Below are positions 15,435 through 22,026 of a stretch of DNA of 23,009 nt, one piece after another. Made by a program: the position numbers and the translations under genes. The stretch spans positions 1 through 23,009 of the forward strand of contig RFNJ01000155.1 of NCBI GenBank assembly GCA_009927255.1. The letters are read 5' to 3'. The notes beneath the pieces were generated by a model, which searched no databases, was not told the origin of the DNA, and worked only from the letters and a program-made list of their open reading frames with translations. This DNA comes from Pseudomonadota bacterium. Lineage in GTDB: Bacteria; Pseudomonadota; Alphaproteobacteria; UBA2136; UBA6156. Each line of letters starts with the position of its first letter. Within the stretch, counting starts at the first letter, position 1.

Positions 15435-16169
15435 ATGAAAATCTGCAAACTGACGACGCTGGCGGCGCTGTGCTTGCTGGTGGCCCCGGCTTTGGCTTGG
15501 GCGCAGCATGTGCCTGGTTCGCCGGTGCCCTACGGATACAGGTACAATAGTGATCCGCAATTCCGTGCCCAACAGGAGCAAATGCGGCAGGAATCGGAGC
15601 GACTGAAGCGCCAATATGAAAATGACCGCCGTGCCGCCGAACAGCGGCAATTTCAGGCCCAGCAAGAGCAATTCCGACTGCAACAGCAACGTGAGCGCCA
15701 AGCCTTTGAACTAGAGCGCGAGCGCCTGCGGCTGCAACAGCAGCAGCGGAACCAATATTATGGTGGAGGGTATAGCAACCCCACACCGAGTTGGAATCGC
15801 TGGAACCAGCCGCAGAATGGTGGCTATGGCAATCCCAGTTGGGGTGGTTATGGCAACAACCAATACCAGCAGGCCTATAACGAAGGCCAGCAAGAAGGCT
15901 ACCAAGCTTGTTGGCAAGCCTTTCGGGGTGGGCAACAGCCTACACCTACTGGGCATCCTGCCTATTTGGAAGGCTTTCAAGTCGGCTGCCAGCGCGCCAG
16001 CAACGAATACACTCGCCGACAACAATACGGCGGTGGGTATGGCTACGGTAACTCACCTCGCCGTGACCGCGACCGTACCGGCGAGGTGATTATTGGCGGC
16101 ATTCTTGGCATCATGCGTGAAGCCATAGAAATGTGCCGCCAAAACCCCATCGCCTGCCAAAAAAACTAA
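15435..16169 (+). CDS. Exported Gln-rich coiled-coil and Tyr/Gly/Asn-rich protein
   Basis: I do not recognise this protein. The ATG at 15435 has GGAG 7 nt upstream and opens a clear signal peptide (residues 1-23, LAALCLLVAPALAWA, cleavage before QHVPG). The mature 221 residues have three parts. The first (about 40-115) is a strongly charged Gln/Glu/Arg helix with repeated QQEQ, RRAAEQRQ and LRLQQQQ, probably coiled coil. The second is a Tyr/Gly/Asn/Pro low-complexity stretch (about 118-155), with YGGG and GGYGNP units. The third is a short domain with GYQACWQAF and GFQVGCQRA, then more YGGGYGYG and a C-terminal MCRQNPIACQ. Four mature Cys could form disulfides. An envelope or surface role is a guess. 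Confidence 0.8.
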   Translation: MKICKLTTLAALCLLVAPALAWAQHVPGSPVPYGYRYNSDPQFRAQQEQMRQESERLKRQYENDRRAAEQRQFQAQQEQFRLQQQRERQAFELERERLRLQQQQRNQYYGGGYSNPTPSWNRWNQPQNGGYGNPSWGGYGNNQYQQAYNEGQQEGYQACWQAFRGGQQPTPTGHPAYLEGFQVGCQRASNEYTRRQQYGGGYGYGNSPRRDRDRTGEVIIGGILGIMREAIEMCRQNPIACQKN

Positions 16170-16183
16170 TAACGAATGCTTGG

Positions 16184-16220
16184 AAGGCTGCCCCCTAGTG
16201 GGGCGGCCTTTCGGGTTTTA
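16184..16220 (+). terminator. Intrinsic terminator of the exported-protein gene
   Basis: AAGGCTGCCCC (16184-16194) pairs with GGGGCGGCCTT (16200-16210), with one G-T pair and a 5-nt loop, 14 nt after the stop. The tail TCGGGTTTTA is only moderately T-rich. Confidence 0.75.
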
Positions 16221-16229
16221 GGAACATTG

Positions 16230-16340
16230 TGATAGTCGTGGATGAGAACCGAAGCGAAGAACCTGACCCACCTTGCTGCCGCAGGCTAAAAAATGGTTCT
16301 CGGGATCAGAACCATAGCGCAGCGAAGAACCTGACCTCGT
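16230..16340. repeat. Degenerate tandem repeats next to tRNA-Phe
   Basis: AGCGAAGAACCTGACC occurs exactly at 16253-16268 and 16321-16336. The sequence before each copy is also related (TGGATGAGAACC and GGGATCAGAACC). The second unit starts TGGTTCTCGGGATCAGAACC (16294-16313), which matches 16 of 20 positions at the 3' end of tRNA-Phe (from 16367). ATGGTTCT/AGAACCAT (16293-16300/16308-16315) form a perfect 8-bp hairpin. No ORF is apparent. Confidence 0.6.
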
Positions 16341-16363
16341 TAGTGAAAATGCCCGAAGGGCAT
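16341..16363 (-). terminator. Terminator of tRNA-Phe
   Basis: Read on the minus strand, ATGCCC-TTC-GGGCAT (16363-16349) is followed by TTTTCACT. It begins 4 nt after the encoded CCA of tRNA-Phe. Confidence 0.7.
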
Positions 16364-16366
16364 AAA

Positions 16367-16442
16367 TGGTGGTCGGGGTCAGAATCGAACTGACGACACA
16401 AGGATTTTCAATCCTTTGCTCTACCGACTGAGCTACCCGACC
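16367..16442 (-). tRNA. tRNA-Phe (anticodon GAA)
   Basis: On the minus strand the acceptor GGTCGGG pairs with CCCGACC, followed by A and an encoded CCA, 76 nt in all. The anticodon stem-loop AAGGA-TTGAAAA-TCCTT gives GAA. The D arm (GCTCAGTCGGTAGAGC) and T arm (GTCAGTTCGATTCTGAC) are standard. Confidence 0.97.
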
Positions 16443-16530
16443 ATCAGTCACGGCTGCTTGTAGCAAAACACGGCAGCTTGGGCAAGCCAATTCCCAAGCG
16501 GCCTAAGCTGTGGCATATCTAAGTGCGGCT
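16443..16530. promoter_or_regulatory. Divergent promoter region of tRNA-Phe and tRNA-Arg
   Basis: For tRNA-Phe, the minus strand reads TTGCCC, 17 nt, TACAAG, placing the start about 16 nt before the tRNA. For tRNA-Arg, CATATC (near 16514-16519) could be a -10 with TTCCCA 17 bp upstream as a poor -35. Neither is close to consensus. Confidence 0.4.
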
Positions 16531-16608
16531 GTGCCCGTAGCTCAGCTGGATCAGAGCATCAGCCTTCTAAGCTGACGGTCGGTGGTTCAAGTCCACTCGG
16601 GCACGCCA
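16531..16608 (+). tRNA. tRNA-Arg (anticodon TCT)
   Basis: The acceptor GTGCCCG (16531-16537) pairs with CGGGCAC (16598-16604), then discriminator G and an encoded CCA (16606-16608). The anticodon stem-loop TCAGC-CTTCTAA-GCTGA gives TCT, which reads AGA and AGG. The T arm contains GGTTCAAGTCC. Confidence 0.95.
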
Positions 16609-16630
16609 ATTATCAGTTCTTTGGGGCCAG

Positions 16631-16659
16631 AAAAGCCGCCCCATGAAGGAGCGGCTTTT
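16631..16659 (+). terminator. Terminator of tRNA-Arg
   Basis: AAAAGCCGC (16631-16639) pairs with GCGGCTTTT (16651-16659) around an 11-nt loop, 23 nt after the tRNA. The T run lies inside the stem, so the hairpin may also work in the minus direction. Confidence 0.75.
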
Positions 16660-16699
16660 CGGTTATCCGTGACGAGCTTATGGAAGGCTAGCCATTGAA

Positions 16700-16714
16700 C
16701 GGGCTCAGAGCCCG
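16700..16714 (-). terminator. Weak hairpin downstream of the 30-codon ORF
   Basis: CGGGC and GCCCG form a 5-bp stem around TCTGA on the minus strand, about 18 nt after the TGA at 16733. Only TTCAATGG follows, so it is a poor intrinsic terminator at best. Confidence 0.3.
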
Positions 16715-16732
16715 CTAAATTAGGTTGTACCC

Positions 16733-16825
16733 TCACGCGCCCGGATAAAAGGCTTCATAAGGATAGTAAACACGACGGGTTTTCCGCGCCGCAAAAGTGG
16801 AACGACGGGCGCTGCGGTTCGTCAT
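16733..16825 (-). CDS. Probable small basic protein, 30 aa
   Basis: An ATG at 16825 is preceded by a near-perfect Shine-Dalgarno (AAGGAG, 8 nt spacing). The frame runs 30 codons to a TGA. The peptide starts MTNRSARRSTFAARKTRR and ends VYYPYEAFYPGA: a very basic N-terminal half with eight Arg/Lys in the first 18 residues, then an aromatic, Tyr/Pro-rich half. There is no signal peptide or membrane helix. I do not recognise it. It lies in an otherwise gene-free stretch between tRNA-Arg and arfB. The ribosome site and biased composition make chance less likely, but conservation must decide. It could be a nucleic-acid-binding microprotein or a leader peptide. Confidence 0.5.
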   Translation of the reverse strand: MTNRSARRSTFAARKTRRVYYPYEAFYPGA

Positions 16826-17120
16826 GCTGGAAACTCCTTATCTGGGAGAGCCAAGATTCCGCTTGGCACGGCTTGGCGGTGGAGCGCCGAAGGGGGTGGA
16901 AGTGGGGGAATTTTGCGGGCAGTTTTCCTACCGGTAGCAACCGAAACGGTGCGGTGCGGCAGGGGGCTTTCGTTGCTCGTTTGTTACATCAATAAAACTG
17001 CTGATGCAAGGGGTTATTGCAAAACCTGCTTATTAAAAATGCTGAAAATGCCACAGGTCAGACGAGAGGGGCACGTGGCCCGCCTTGCTTGGGTGGAGTG
17101 GGGCGTGTAGCGTGGTGCTT
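16826..17120. other. Intergenic region between the small ORF and arfB
   Basis: I find no convincing gene. A 65-codon plus-strand frame from 16913 has no ribosome site and no protein-like pattern. A short inverted repeat CCAAG/CTTGG lies at 16851-16866, just upstream of the small ORF's ribosome site. GGCAGGGGGCT occurs near 16959. An AT-rich patch at 17005-17050 could carry the arfB promoter, but no clear boxes stand out. Confidence 0.4.
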
Positions 17121-17543
17121 ATGGAGCAACCTGCCCGCCGCTTTACCAGCCAAGCTTTGCTTGAAAAAATAGCCGAATGGCGGGTGTTTGCCGCCAGCGG
17201 GCCGGGTGGCCAGCATGTGAATAAAACCGCCAGTGCGGTGCAATTGCGATTGGCGGTGGAGCGGCTGGGCTTATTGCCGTTGGTGATGGCGCGTTTGCAG
17301 GTTTTGGCAGGAAGCAGGCTGACGGAAGATGGCCTGCTGTGCATCACCGCCCAAGCCTACCGCAGCCAAGAGCGCAACAAGGCCGATGCCCTCCAGCGTG
17401 CCATCAAGTTGCTGGAGCAAGCCCACAAAATCCCCAAAAAGCGCCGCGCCACCCGCCCGACCAAGGCCAGCCGTGAACGGCGGCTGGGGGGCAAGAAAAT
17501 CCGCAGCGGAATTAAAGCTGCACGCGGGCGGGTGCGGGAATGA
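17121..17543 (+). CDS. arfB: Peptidyl-tRNA hydrolase ArfB (ribosome rescue)
   Basis: ArfB enters stalled ribosomes with an empty A site and hydrolyses the trapped peptidyl-tRNA, backing up trans-translation. The 140-aa product has the release-factor-like catalytic loop GPGGQHVNK at about residues 27-35 and the usual SAVQLR after it. The basic C-terminal tail that occupies the empty mRNA channel runs from about 107 (KIPKKRRATRPTKASRERR) to the end. No class I release-factor stop-recognition domain is present. ATG 17121 matches family length, though the ribosome site is poor and GTGs at 17112 and 17115 are alternatives. It converges on the DCC-family gene with 35 bp between stops. Confidence 0.93.
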   Translation: MEQPARRFTSQALLEKIAEWRVFAASGPGGQHVNKTASAVQLRLAVERLGLLPLVMARLQVLAGSRLTEDGLLCITAQAYRSQERNKADALQRAIKLLEQAHKIPKKRRATRPTKASRERRLGGKKIRSGIKAARGRVRE

Positions 17544-17578
17544 AGGATGTTAGGATGATAGGGGTTTAGGATGTTAAG
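17544..17578. repeat. Short direct repeats between convergent genes
   Basis: AGGATGTTA occurs at both ends of this 35-bp spacer, with a related AGGATGATA between the two copies. No hairpin terminator is visible for either convergent gene. Confidence 0.45.
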
Positions 17579-17983
17579 TTATTCCATCAACCGCCCCCGC
17601 AAAGCCGGATGGCAAGTCATCGTCCGCCCAAAAATACGGTAGCGGTAGCGCGCAGTCAAAAGATATAACCCGTCAGCAAACATAGCAGGCAGCACTTGCC
17701 AAAGGTGGCCCAGCCAGACCAATCCCCGCAACCGCTGCAAAATATAGCCAACCGCCGCCGCTTGGGTATAGGCAGCAGCACCAACAATCACCGCAACAGA
17801 ATGAGGGTTGGCAAAATCAATTCCATGCTGCTTGGCCAGATTTTGCCCCAACGGAGAGGTGAGGGGGGTGAACTTAAACAAGCCACCATCCCGCACCGCG
17901 ACCAGTTGCAAGCAGCGAGAGCATAAAAGGCAGGTGCCGTCATAAAGGATAATAGGATGATGCGACGCTAATGGTTTAGCCAT
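17579..17983 (-). CDS. DCC-family thiol-disulfide oxidoreductase-like protein (DUF393)
   Basis: The 134-aa product starts MAKPLASHHPIILYDGTCLLC. The DGxCxxC motif (about 15-20, preceded by a beta strand and followed by an extra Cys) defines the DCC/DUF393 family, predicted to have a thioredoxin-like fold. Other family features are the middle segment LLFKFTPLTS-like (GLFKFTPLTS), AAYTQAAAVGYILQRLRG, and the C-terminal YRYRIFGRT. The reaction is unknown. ATG 17983 overlaps the hisS stop in ATGGCTAA, so translation is probably coupled. A longer reading from 18028 would lie inside hisS and is less likely. Confidence 0.85.
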   Translation of the reverse strand: MAKPLASHHPIILYDGTCLLCSRCLQLVAVRDGGLFKFTPLTSPLGQNLAKQHGIDFANPHSVAVIVGAAAYTQAAAVGYILQRLRGLVWLGHLWQVLPAMFADGLYLLTARYRYRIFGRTMTCHPALRGRLME

Positions 17984-19268
17984 GGAGCATGTTGTGCAGC
18001 GTGGCCGCAGCAGGCAGCGGCTCATCACGACGGGTCGCCAGCGTGCGCAGTATCGGCTGACCGTTTTTTAAATAAACCGCATGCGTCAGCCCACGTTTTT
18101 CGGCACGCATTAGCTGCTTGCCCAAGGCTTCTGGTTTGAGCGATTGCTCCACATTCACCCCCGCAAGGCGCAACTGAACAGCCAATTGGCTGGCAGCAGC
18201 AAGGTCAGCGTCATGCTCCAAAGCCACCAACACCCGCGCGGTGCTAGCCGCCTGCGCAGCATAAGGTGGGCGCGTTAGCAGCCACTCGCACAAACGCGTA
18301 ATCCCAATACTAATCCCCACCCCCGGCAGCGGCCGGTCCGAGAGACTCTCCGCCAAATTCTCATAGCGGCCACCGCTGCAAATGCTTCCCAGTTCGGGGG
18401 CACTTTCCAACCGTGTTTCCACCACGGTGCCGGTGTAGTAATCGAGGCCGCGGGCGATGGTGAAGTCGGGCACAATATTGGCGTTGGCGCCAATCAGGCT
18501 TTTGGCCATTTGAATAACGCCTTGTAGCTCGGTGGCGCCAGATAATGCATTCACCGCTTCAAAGCTGCTAGCTTTCAGCTTTTTTAGCAGTGCTTGCGGG
18601 TTGGCTTCGGGGTTGATGGCTTGCAGGCGCTCGTGGGCTTCGGCGGCGGGGATTTTTTCCAAGTCATCCACCACCTTCAGCGCGGCGTGTTGTTGGTCGG
18701 CGGTGGTAAAGCCGTTTGCGGCCAGCAAGCTGTATAGCAGCACGCGGTTGTTCACCCGCATCGTAAATTTTTCGCCCTTGGGCAGAATGGCTTGGAGGGC
18801 TTGGTAGGCAGCGGCGAGGATTTCGGCATCGGCGGCCAATGGCAGGCTGCCTGCGCCGTCGGCAATGTAATCAATATCAAACTGGTGGAATTGGCGCTCG
18901 CGGCCTTTTTTGGGGCGTTCGCCGCGCCAGACGGGCTGGCACTGATAGCGGCGGAAGGGGAAAACGAGGTTGGCGTAGTGTTGGGAGACGTAGCGGGCGA
19001 GTGGCACGGTGAGGTCAAACCGCAGGGCCAAGTCTTTGGCGCCGTCGTCGCCTTCTTGCACGTTGAGGCGGCGCAGGGCGTAAACTTCTTTGCTATCAAT
19101 GCCTTTGCTGATGAGGGTGTCGATGCGTTCTACGCACGGTGTTTCCAGCGGTACGTAGCCAAAGGCTTCATATACCGCCTTAATTTTGGCGCAGATGCTG
19201 TTAAACGCCAGCTGCTGGGCGGGCAGATATTCAGGAAAACCGGAAATGGGAGTGATTTTGTTGGCCAT
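17976..19268 (-). CDS. hisS: Histidyl-tRNA synthetase
   Basis: HisRS charges tRNA-His. The 430-aa product has the class II core: motif 1 around FGYVPLETP, and motif 2 PVWRGERPKKGRERQFHQFD with Arg115. The HisA-type motif is ARGLDYYTG (272-280), the HisB-like motif is SGGRYENL (298-305), and motif 3 is PGVGISIGITRL. An anticodon-binding domain follows from about 340 (ARVLVALEHD). The ATG at 19268 has no Shine-Dalgarno. A promoter (minus-strand TTGCAT, 17 nt, CTAATC) ends 7 nt before it, which suggests a leaderless message. It is divergent from thyA, and its last codons overlap the DCC gene. Confidence 0.96.
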   Translation of the reverse strand: MANKITPISGFPEYLPAQQLAFNSICAKIKAVYEAFGYVPLETPCVERIDTLISKGIDSKEVYALRRLNVQEGDDGAKDLALRFDLTVPLARYVSQHYANLVFPFRRYQCQPVWRGERPKKGRERQFHQFDIDYIADGAGSLPLAADAEILAAAYQALQAILPKGEKFTMRVNNRVLLYSLLAANGFTTADQQHAALKVVDDLEKIPAAEAHERLQAINPEANPQALLKKLKASSFEAVNALSGATELQGVIQMAKSLIGANANIVPDFTIARGLDYYTGTVVETRLESAPELGSICSGGRYENLAESLSDRPLPGVGISIGITRLCEWLLTRPPYAAQAASTARVLVALEHDADLAAASQLAVQLRLAGVNVEQSLKPEALGKQLMRAEKRGLTHAVYLKNGQPILRTLATRRDEPLPAAATLHNMLHG

Positions 19269-19275
19269 GCAGCAG

Positions 19276-19304
19276 GATTAGCACAGCGGTTGCCTAAGAT
19301 GCAA
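19276..19304 (-). promoter_or_regulatory. Candidate hisS promoter
   Basis: On the minus strand TTGCAT (19304-19299) and CTAATC (19281-19276) are 17 bp apart. The -10 ends 7 nt before the hisS ATG, so transcription would start at or next to the start codon. Confidence 0.45.
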
Positions 19305-19313
19305 GCAGGCGGA

Positions 19314-19342
19314 TTGGCGCGGGCAGGGCAGGGGGCTACCAT
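19314..19342 (+). promoter_or_regulatory. Candidate promoter of thyA-folA-apbC
   Basis: TTGGCG (19314-19319), a 17-bp G-rich spacer containing GGGCAGGGCAGGGGG, and TACCAT (19337-19342). The leader would be about 100 nt. Both boxes deviate from consensus. Confidence 0.4.
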
Positions 19343-19449
19343 GGTGATGATAAGGTTACTAGCAATGGTGGCTTTTGAAGCGGTGCAGATCGCACCGAAC
19401 CCGCTGGCGGGGGGACCCTGCCAATGAAACCCAAAAGGAGGGAATGCAC

Positions 19450-20328
19450 ATGGCACAGCCTGTGGTTCAACATAGCAAAAACCCAACCCCCACTGCTGAA
19501 ATTATCCCGCTGAAGGCGGCCAAGCGCGGCTACAACCCCTGCTACGAACAACTTCTGCAAACCATTTTGCTGAATGGGGAAGACAAAGAAGACCGCACCG
19601 GCACCGGCACCGTGGCCTACTTTGGCGGCCAGCTGCGCTATAACTTGGCGGAGGGTTTTCCGCTGCTGACCACCAAAAAAGTGTTTATGAAAGGCATCAC
19701 CCACGAATTGCTGTGGTTTTTGGCCGGCGATACCAACATTAAATACTTGGTGGATAACGGCGTGCACATTTGGGATGAATGGGCCGATAAAGACGGCAAC
19801 TTGGGGCCGGTGTATGGCAAACAATGGCGCAGCTGGGTGGCGCCGGATGGCCGGGTGATAGACCAACTGGGTGATGTGGTCGCGCAAATAAAGAAGAACC
19901 CCGACAGCCGCCGCCTGCTGGTAGTAGCGTGGAACCCAGCGGACGTGGGCAAAATGGCCCTGCCACCCTGCCACTGCCTGTTCCAGTTCCAAGTGATTAA
20001 CGGCAAACTCAACTGCCATCTCTATCAACGCAGTGCCGATGTATTTTTGGGCGTGCCCTTCAACATCGCCAGCTACGCGCTCCTTACCTGCATGATTGCC
20101 CATGTGTGCGGCCTGCAACCCGGCACCTTCGTGCACAGCTTTGGCGACGTGCACATTTACCGCAACCACCTAGAACAAGTGCGCGAGCAACTCGGCCGCC
20201 GCCCCTACGGCTTCCCCACGCTATGGCTGAACCCCGAGGTGAAAGATATCTTCGCTTTTAAGTTCGAAGATATCCGCGTGGATGGCTACGAAAGCCACCC
20301 CGCCATCAAAGCACCAATTGCAGTGTAG
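19450..20328 (+). CDS. thyA: Thymidylate synthase (ThyA type)
   Basis: ThyA methylates dUMP to dTMP using methylene-tetrahydrofolate and produces dihydrofolate, which FolA from the next gene recycles. The start at 19450 is set by AGGAGG (19436-19441) at 8 nt; the ATG at 19444 is too close. The product is 292 aa, about 28 longer than the E. coli enzyme because of a Gln/Pro-rich N-terminal extension. Conserved elements are DRTGTGT with the phosphate-binding Arg, FPLLTTKK, the HELLWFLAGDTN region, VYGKQWRSW, catalytic Cys174 in LPPCHCLFQF, RSADVFLGVPFNIASY, and HIYRNHLEQV. Cys176 next to the nucleophile replaces the Ala common in this place. Confidence 0.96.
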   Translation: MAQPVVQHSKNPTPTAEIIPLKAAKRGYNPCYEQLLQTILLNGEDKEDRTGTGTVAYFGGQLRYNLAEGFPLLTTKKVFMKGITHELLWFLAGDTNIKYLVDNGVHIWDEWADKDGNLGPVYGKQWRSWVAPDGRVIDQLGDVVAQIKKNPDSRRLLVVAWNPADVGKMALPPCHCLFQFQVINGKLNCHLYQRSADVFLGVPFNIASYALLTCMIAHVCGLQPGTFVHSFGDVHIYRNHLEQVREQLGRRPYGFPTLWLNPEVKDIFAFKFEDIRVDGYESHPAIKAPIAV

Positions 20329-20332
20329 GCGC

Positions 20333-20836
20333 ATGATCAGCCTGATAGTTGCCATGGGCCGCAATGGCGTAATTGGCGCCAACGGCGGCCTGCCATGGCA
20401 CCTGCCCGCCGATATGCGCCGCTTGCGCGAAATAACTTGGGGCAAAACGCTGGTGATGGGCCGCAAAACGTTCGAAAGCCTACCGCCCAAAGTGCGGCCG
20501 CTGCCCGGGCGCCGCAACTTGGTGCTCACCCGCGATGCCACATGGGCACACGCAGGCGCCGAAAGAGTTGCCATCCTCGCCGAAGCCGTAGCACTGGCCG
20601 GTGAGAATGAACTGGTGGTGTTCGGCGGCGCCGAGGTTTATGCTCTCGCCATGAATATGAACATGGTTGAGAAAATGTACGTCACCGAAGTAGATGTAGA
20701 CGTCGCAGGCGACACCTACTTCCCCACTTGGAACAAAGCCGAGTGGCGGGAAGTGGCGCATGAGCAGCATGAGGAAAACGGCGTGCGCTACGCATGGATA
20801 GACTACGTCCGCCAAACAAATAGAGAGAGCCGTTAA
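20333..20836 (+). CDS. folA: Dihydrofolate reductase
   Basis: FolA reduces dihydrofolate with NADPH. ATG 20333 lies 4 nt after the thyA stop. The 167-aa product shows the family pattern in order: ISLIVAMGRNGVIGANGGLPWHLPADM-type N-terminus with catalytic Asp in PADMRRLRE, VMGRKTFESLP for cofactor binding, RRNLVLTRD, and the second NADPH loop VVFGGAEVYA. The C-terminal strand pattern DVAGDTYFPTW follows. Length is normal. The start has only a weak TAGG ribosome site, so it probably relies on coupling with thyA. The coupling of the two steps of dTMP synthesis in one operon is common. Confidence 0.95.
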   Translation: MISLIVAMGRNGVIGANGGLPWHLPADMRRLREITWGKTLVMGRKTFESLPPKVRPLPGRRNLVLTRDATWAHAGAERVAILAEAVALAGENELVVFGGAEVYALAMNMNMVEKMYVTEVDVDVAGDTYFPTWNKAEWREVAHEQHEENGVRYAWIDYVRQTNRESR

Positions 20837-21658
20837 ATGGGCACCGCCATCCCCCATGTGAAGCACATCATCGCGGTTGCCAGCGGCAAAGGCGGGGTGG
20901 GCAAAAGCACCACGGCGGCCAATTTGGCAGTCGCTTTGGCGGTGCAGGGCCTGCAAGTGGGCCTGCTGGATGCCGATGTGTATGGCCCCAGCGCCCCCCG
21001 CATGATGGGCGTGAAGGACGCCAAACCCGAAAGCGACGGCCAGCAGATTGCCCCGGTGATTGCCCACGGCGTGCGGGTGATGAGCATGGGCTTTCTGGCC
21101 GATGAAACCACCCCGATGGTCTGGCGCGGCCCGATGGTGCAAAGCGCCTTGATGCAAATGTTGCGGCAAGTGGTGTGGGGCAGCGCCGCCAAACCCTTGG
21201 ATGTGCTGGTGCTGGATATGCCCCCCGGCACCGGCGACACCCAGCTTTCCATCACCCAGCAAGTGGCGCTCAGCGGCGCAGTGATTGTTTCTACCCCGCA
21301 GGATATCGCCCTGATAGACGCCCGCAAAGGCCTGGAAATGTTCAAAAAAGTGAACGTCCCCATTTTGGGCGTGGTGGAGAACATGAGCATCTTCTGCTGC
21401 CCACATTGCGGTAAAAACAGCCCCATTTTCGGCGCCCACGGCGCGCGGGAAATGGCGCAAGAACTGGGCTACGAACTGCTGGCCGAAGTACCGCTGGAAA
21501 TGGCCGTGCGCGAAAATACCGATGCCGGCCGCCCGCTGGTGCTGGCCGCCCCCGATAGCCCCGCTGCTGCGGTTTATCGCACCATGGCGGCAAGGGTTTG
21601 GCAAAAAATCAACACCCCCGCCAGCAAGCCAGCAGGGGTGAAGATTGTGATGGAGTAA
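20837..21658 (+). CDS. apbC: Fe-S cluster carrier ATPase (Mrp/ApbC/NBP35 type)
   Basis: This P-loop ATPase is thought to carry and deliver Fe-S clusters. The 273-aa product has the deviant Walker A GKGGVGKST (17-25), LLDADVYGPSAPRMMG, the switch DMPPGTGDTQLS (about 127-138) and the cluster-binding CPHC (188-191) as a dimer site. The N-terminal MIP18/DUF59 domain of long Mrp proteins is absent, so this is the short form. Its ATG directly follows the folA TAA with GAGAGAG upstream. Residues from about 258 form an unusual tail (NTPASKPAG) encoded by a hairpin that shares 19 nt with the terminator at 22027-22050. Confidence 0.93.
   Translation: MGTAIPHVKHIIAVASGKGGVGKSTTAANLAVALAVQGLQVGLLDADVYGPSAPRMMGVKDAKPESDGQQIAPVIAHGVRVMSMGFLADETTPMVWRGPMVQSALMQMLRQVVWGSAAKPLDVLVLDMPPGTGDTQLSITQQVALSGAVIVSTPQDIALIDARKGLEMFKKVNVPILGVVENMSIFCCPHCGKNSPIFGAHGAREMAQELGYELLAEVPLEMAVRENTDAGRPLVLAAPDSPAAAVYRTMAARVWQKINTPASKPAGVKIVME
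21613..21640 (+). repeat. Hairpin within the apbC 3' end; 19-nt repeat copy 1
   Basis: CACCCC (21613-21618) pairs with GGGGTG (21635-21640). Positions 21615-21633, CCCCCGCCAGCAAGCCAGC, recur exactly at 22027-22045 in an intergenic terminator. Confidence 0.75.
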
Positions 21659-21661
21659 ATA

Positions 21662-21937
21662 TTACCTGCTAATAGACAGCCGCAGGTCGCACTCCAACTT
21701 TCCACGCAGTATTACTATTGCCGTAAGAGTTTCATCAGAGAGCCCGCTACGGCGAACCATTTGGTTGTTTAGCAGTTGTGGTGGGCCAAAACTGTCATCG
21801 AGCATCTTTGTCAGATGTTCACAGAAATCACGTAGTTGAAAAACTGTTTCGGAAACTGGGCTGCGAGATGTGTAGCCAACCGTAGCACCCAGCACGCCTG
21901 AGGCGAGCATTAAAAAGATAGTGAAAAGGATTGACAT
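21662..21937 (-). CDS. Small exported or membrane-anchored protein, hypothetical
   Basis: The product is 91 aa and I do not recognise it. The ATG at 21937 has GGAG 7 nt upstream. Residues 1-20 (ILFTIFLMLASGVLGATVGY) form one hydrophobic segment, either a signal peptide or an anchor. The remainder is polar and helical with two Cys: QLRDFCEHL (around 39) and KLECDLRL near the end. The layout resembles the gene at 22069-22317: N-terminal hydrophobic segment, FCxxL, then LxxExxxAIxxL and a late Cys. They may be diverged copies. It converges on apbC with only 3 bp between stops. A promoter and a GCAGCC/GGCTGC hairpin lie upstream. Confidence 0.65.
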   Translation of the reverse strand: MSILFTIFLMLASGVLGATVGYTSRSPVSETVFQLRDFCEHLTKMLDDSFGPPQLLNNQMVRRSGLSDETLTAIVILRGKLECDLRLSISR

Positions 21938-21956
21938 CGTGGTTCTCCAGAGAAAG

Positions 21957-22018
21957 GCAGCCCGCAGGCTGCGGGGATGGAACGTCCTACAATATCAGTG
22001 TTACTTGTATGTATGCAA
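21957..22018 (-). promoter_or_regulatory. Promoter and leader hairpin of the 91-aa gene
   Basis: On the minus strand TTGCAT (22018-22013) and ATATTG (21995-21990) are 17 bp apart. Between this and the ribosome site is a hairpin, GCAGCC (21957-21962) with GGCTGC (21967-21972). Confidence 0.4.
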
Positions 22019-22026
22019 AAAGTCAA

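Noticed and set aside
15267..15701. Extending FtsH upstream to 15701
   Set aside because: The added residues are antisense to the exported-protein gene and do not look like FtsH. MNPFTKQ at 15266 is the standard N-terminus.
16913..17110. 65-codon plus-strand frame before arfB
   Set aside because: It has no ribosome site and no protein-like pattern, and it ends just before the arfB start.
20480..21604. 374-codon minus-strand frame over folA and apbC
   Set aside because: It is a His/Gly-rich shadow of two clear genes on the other strand.
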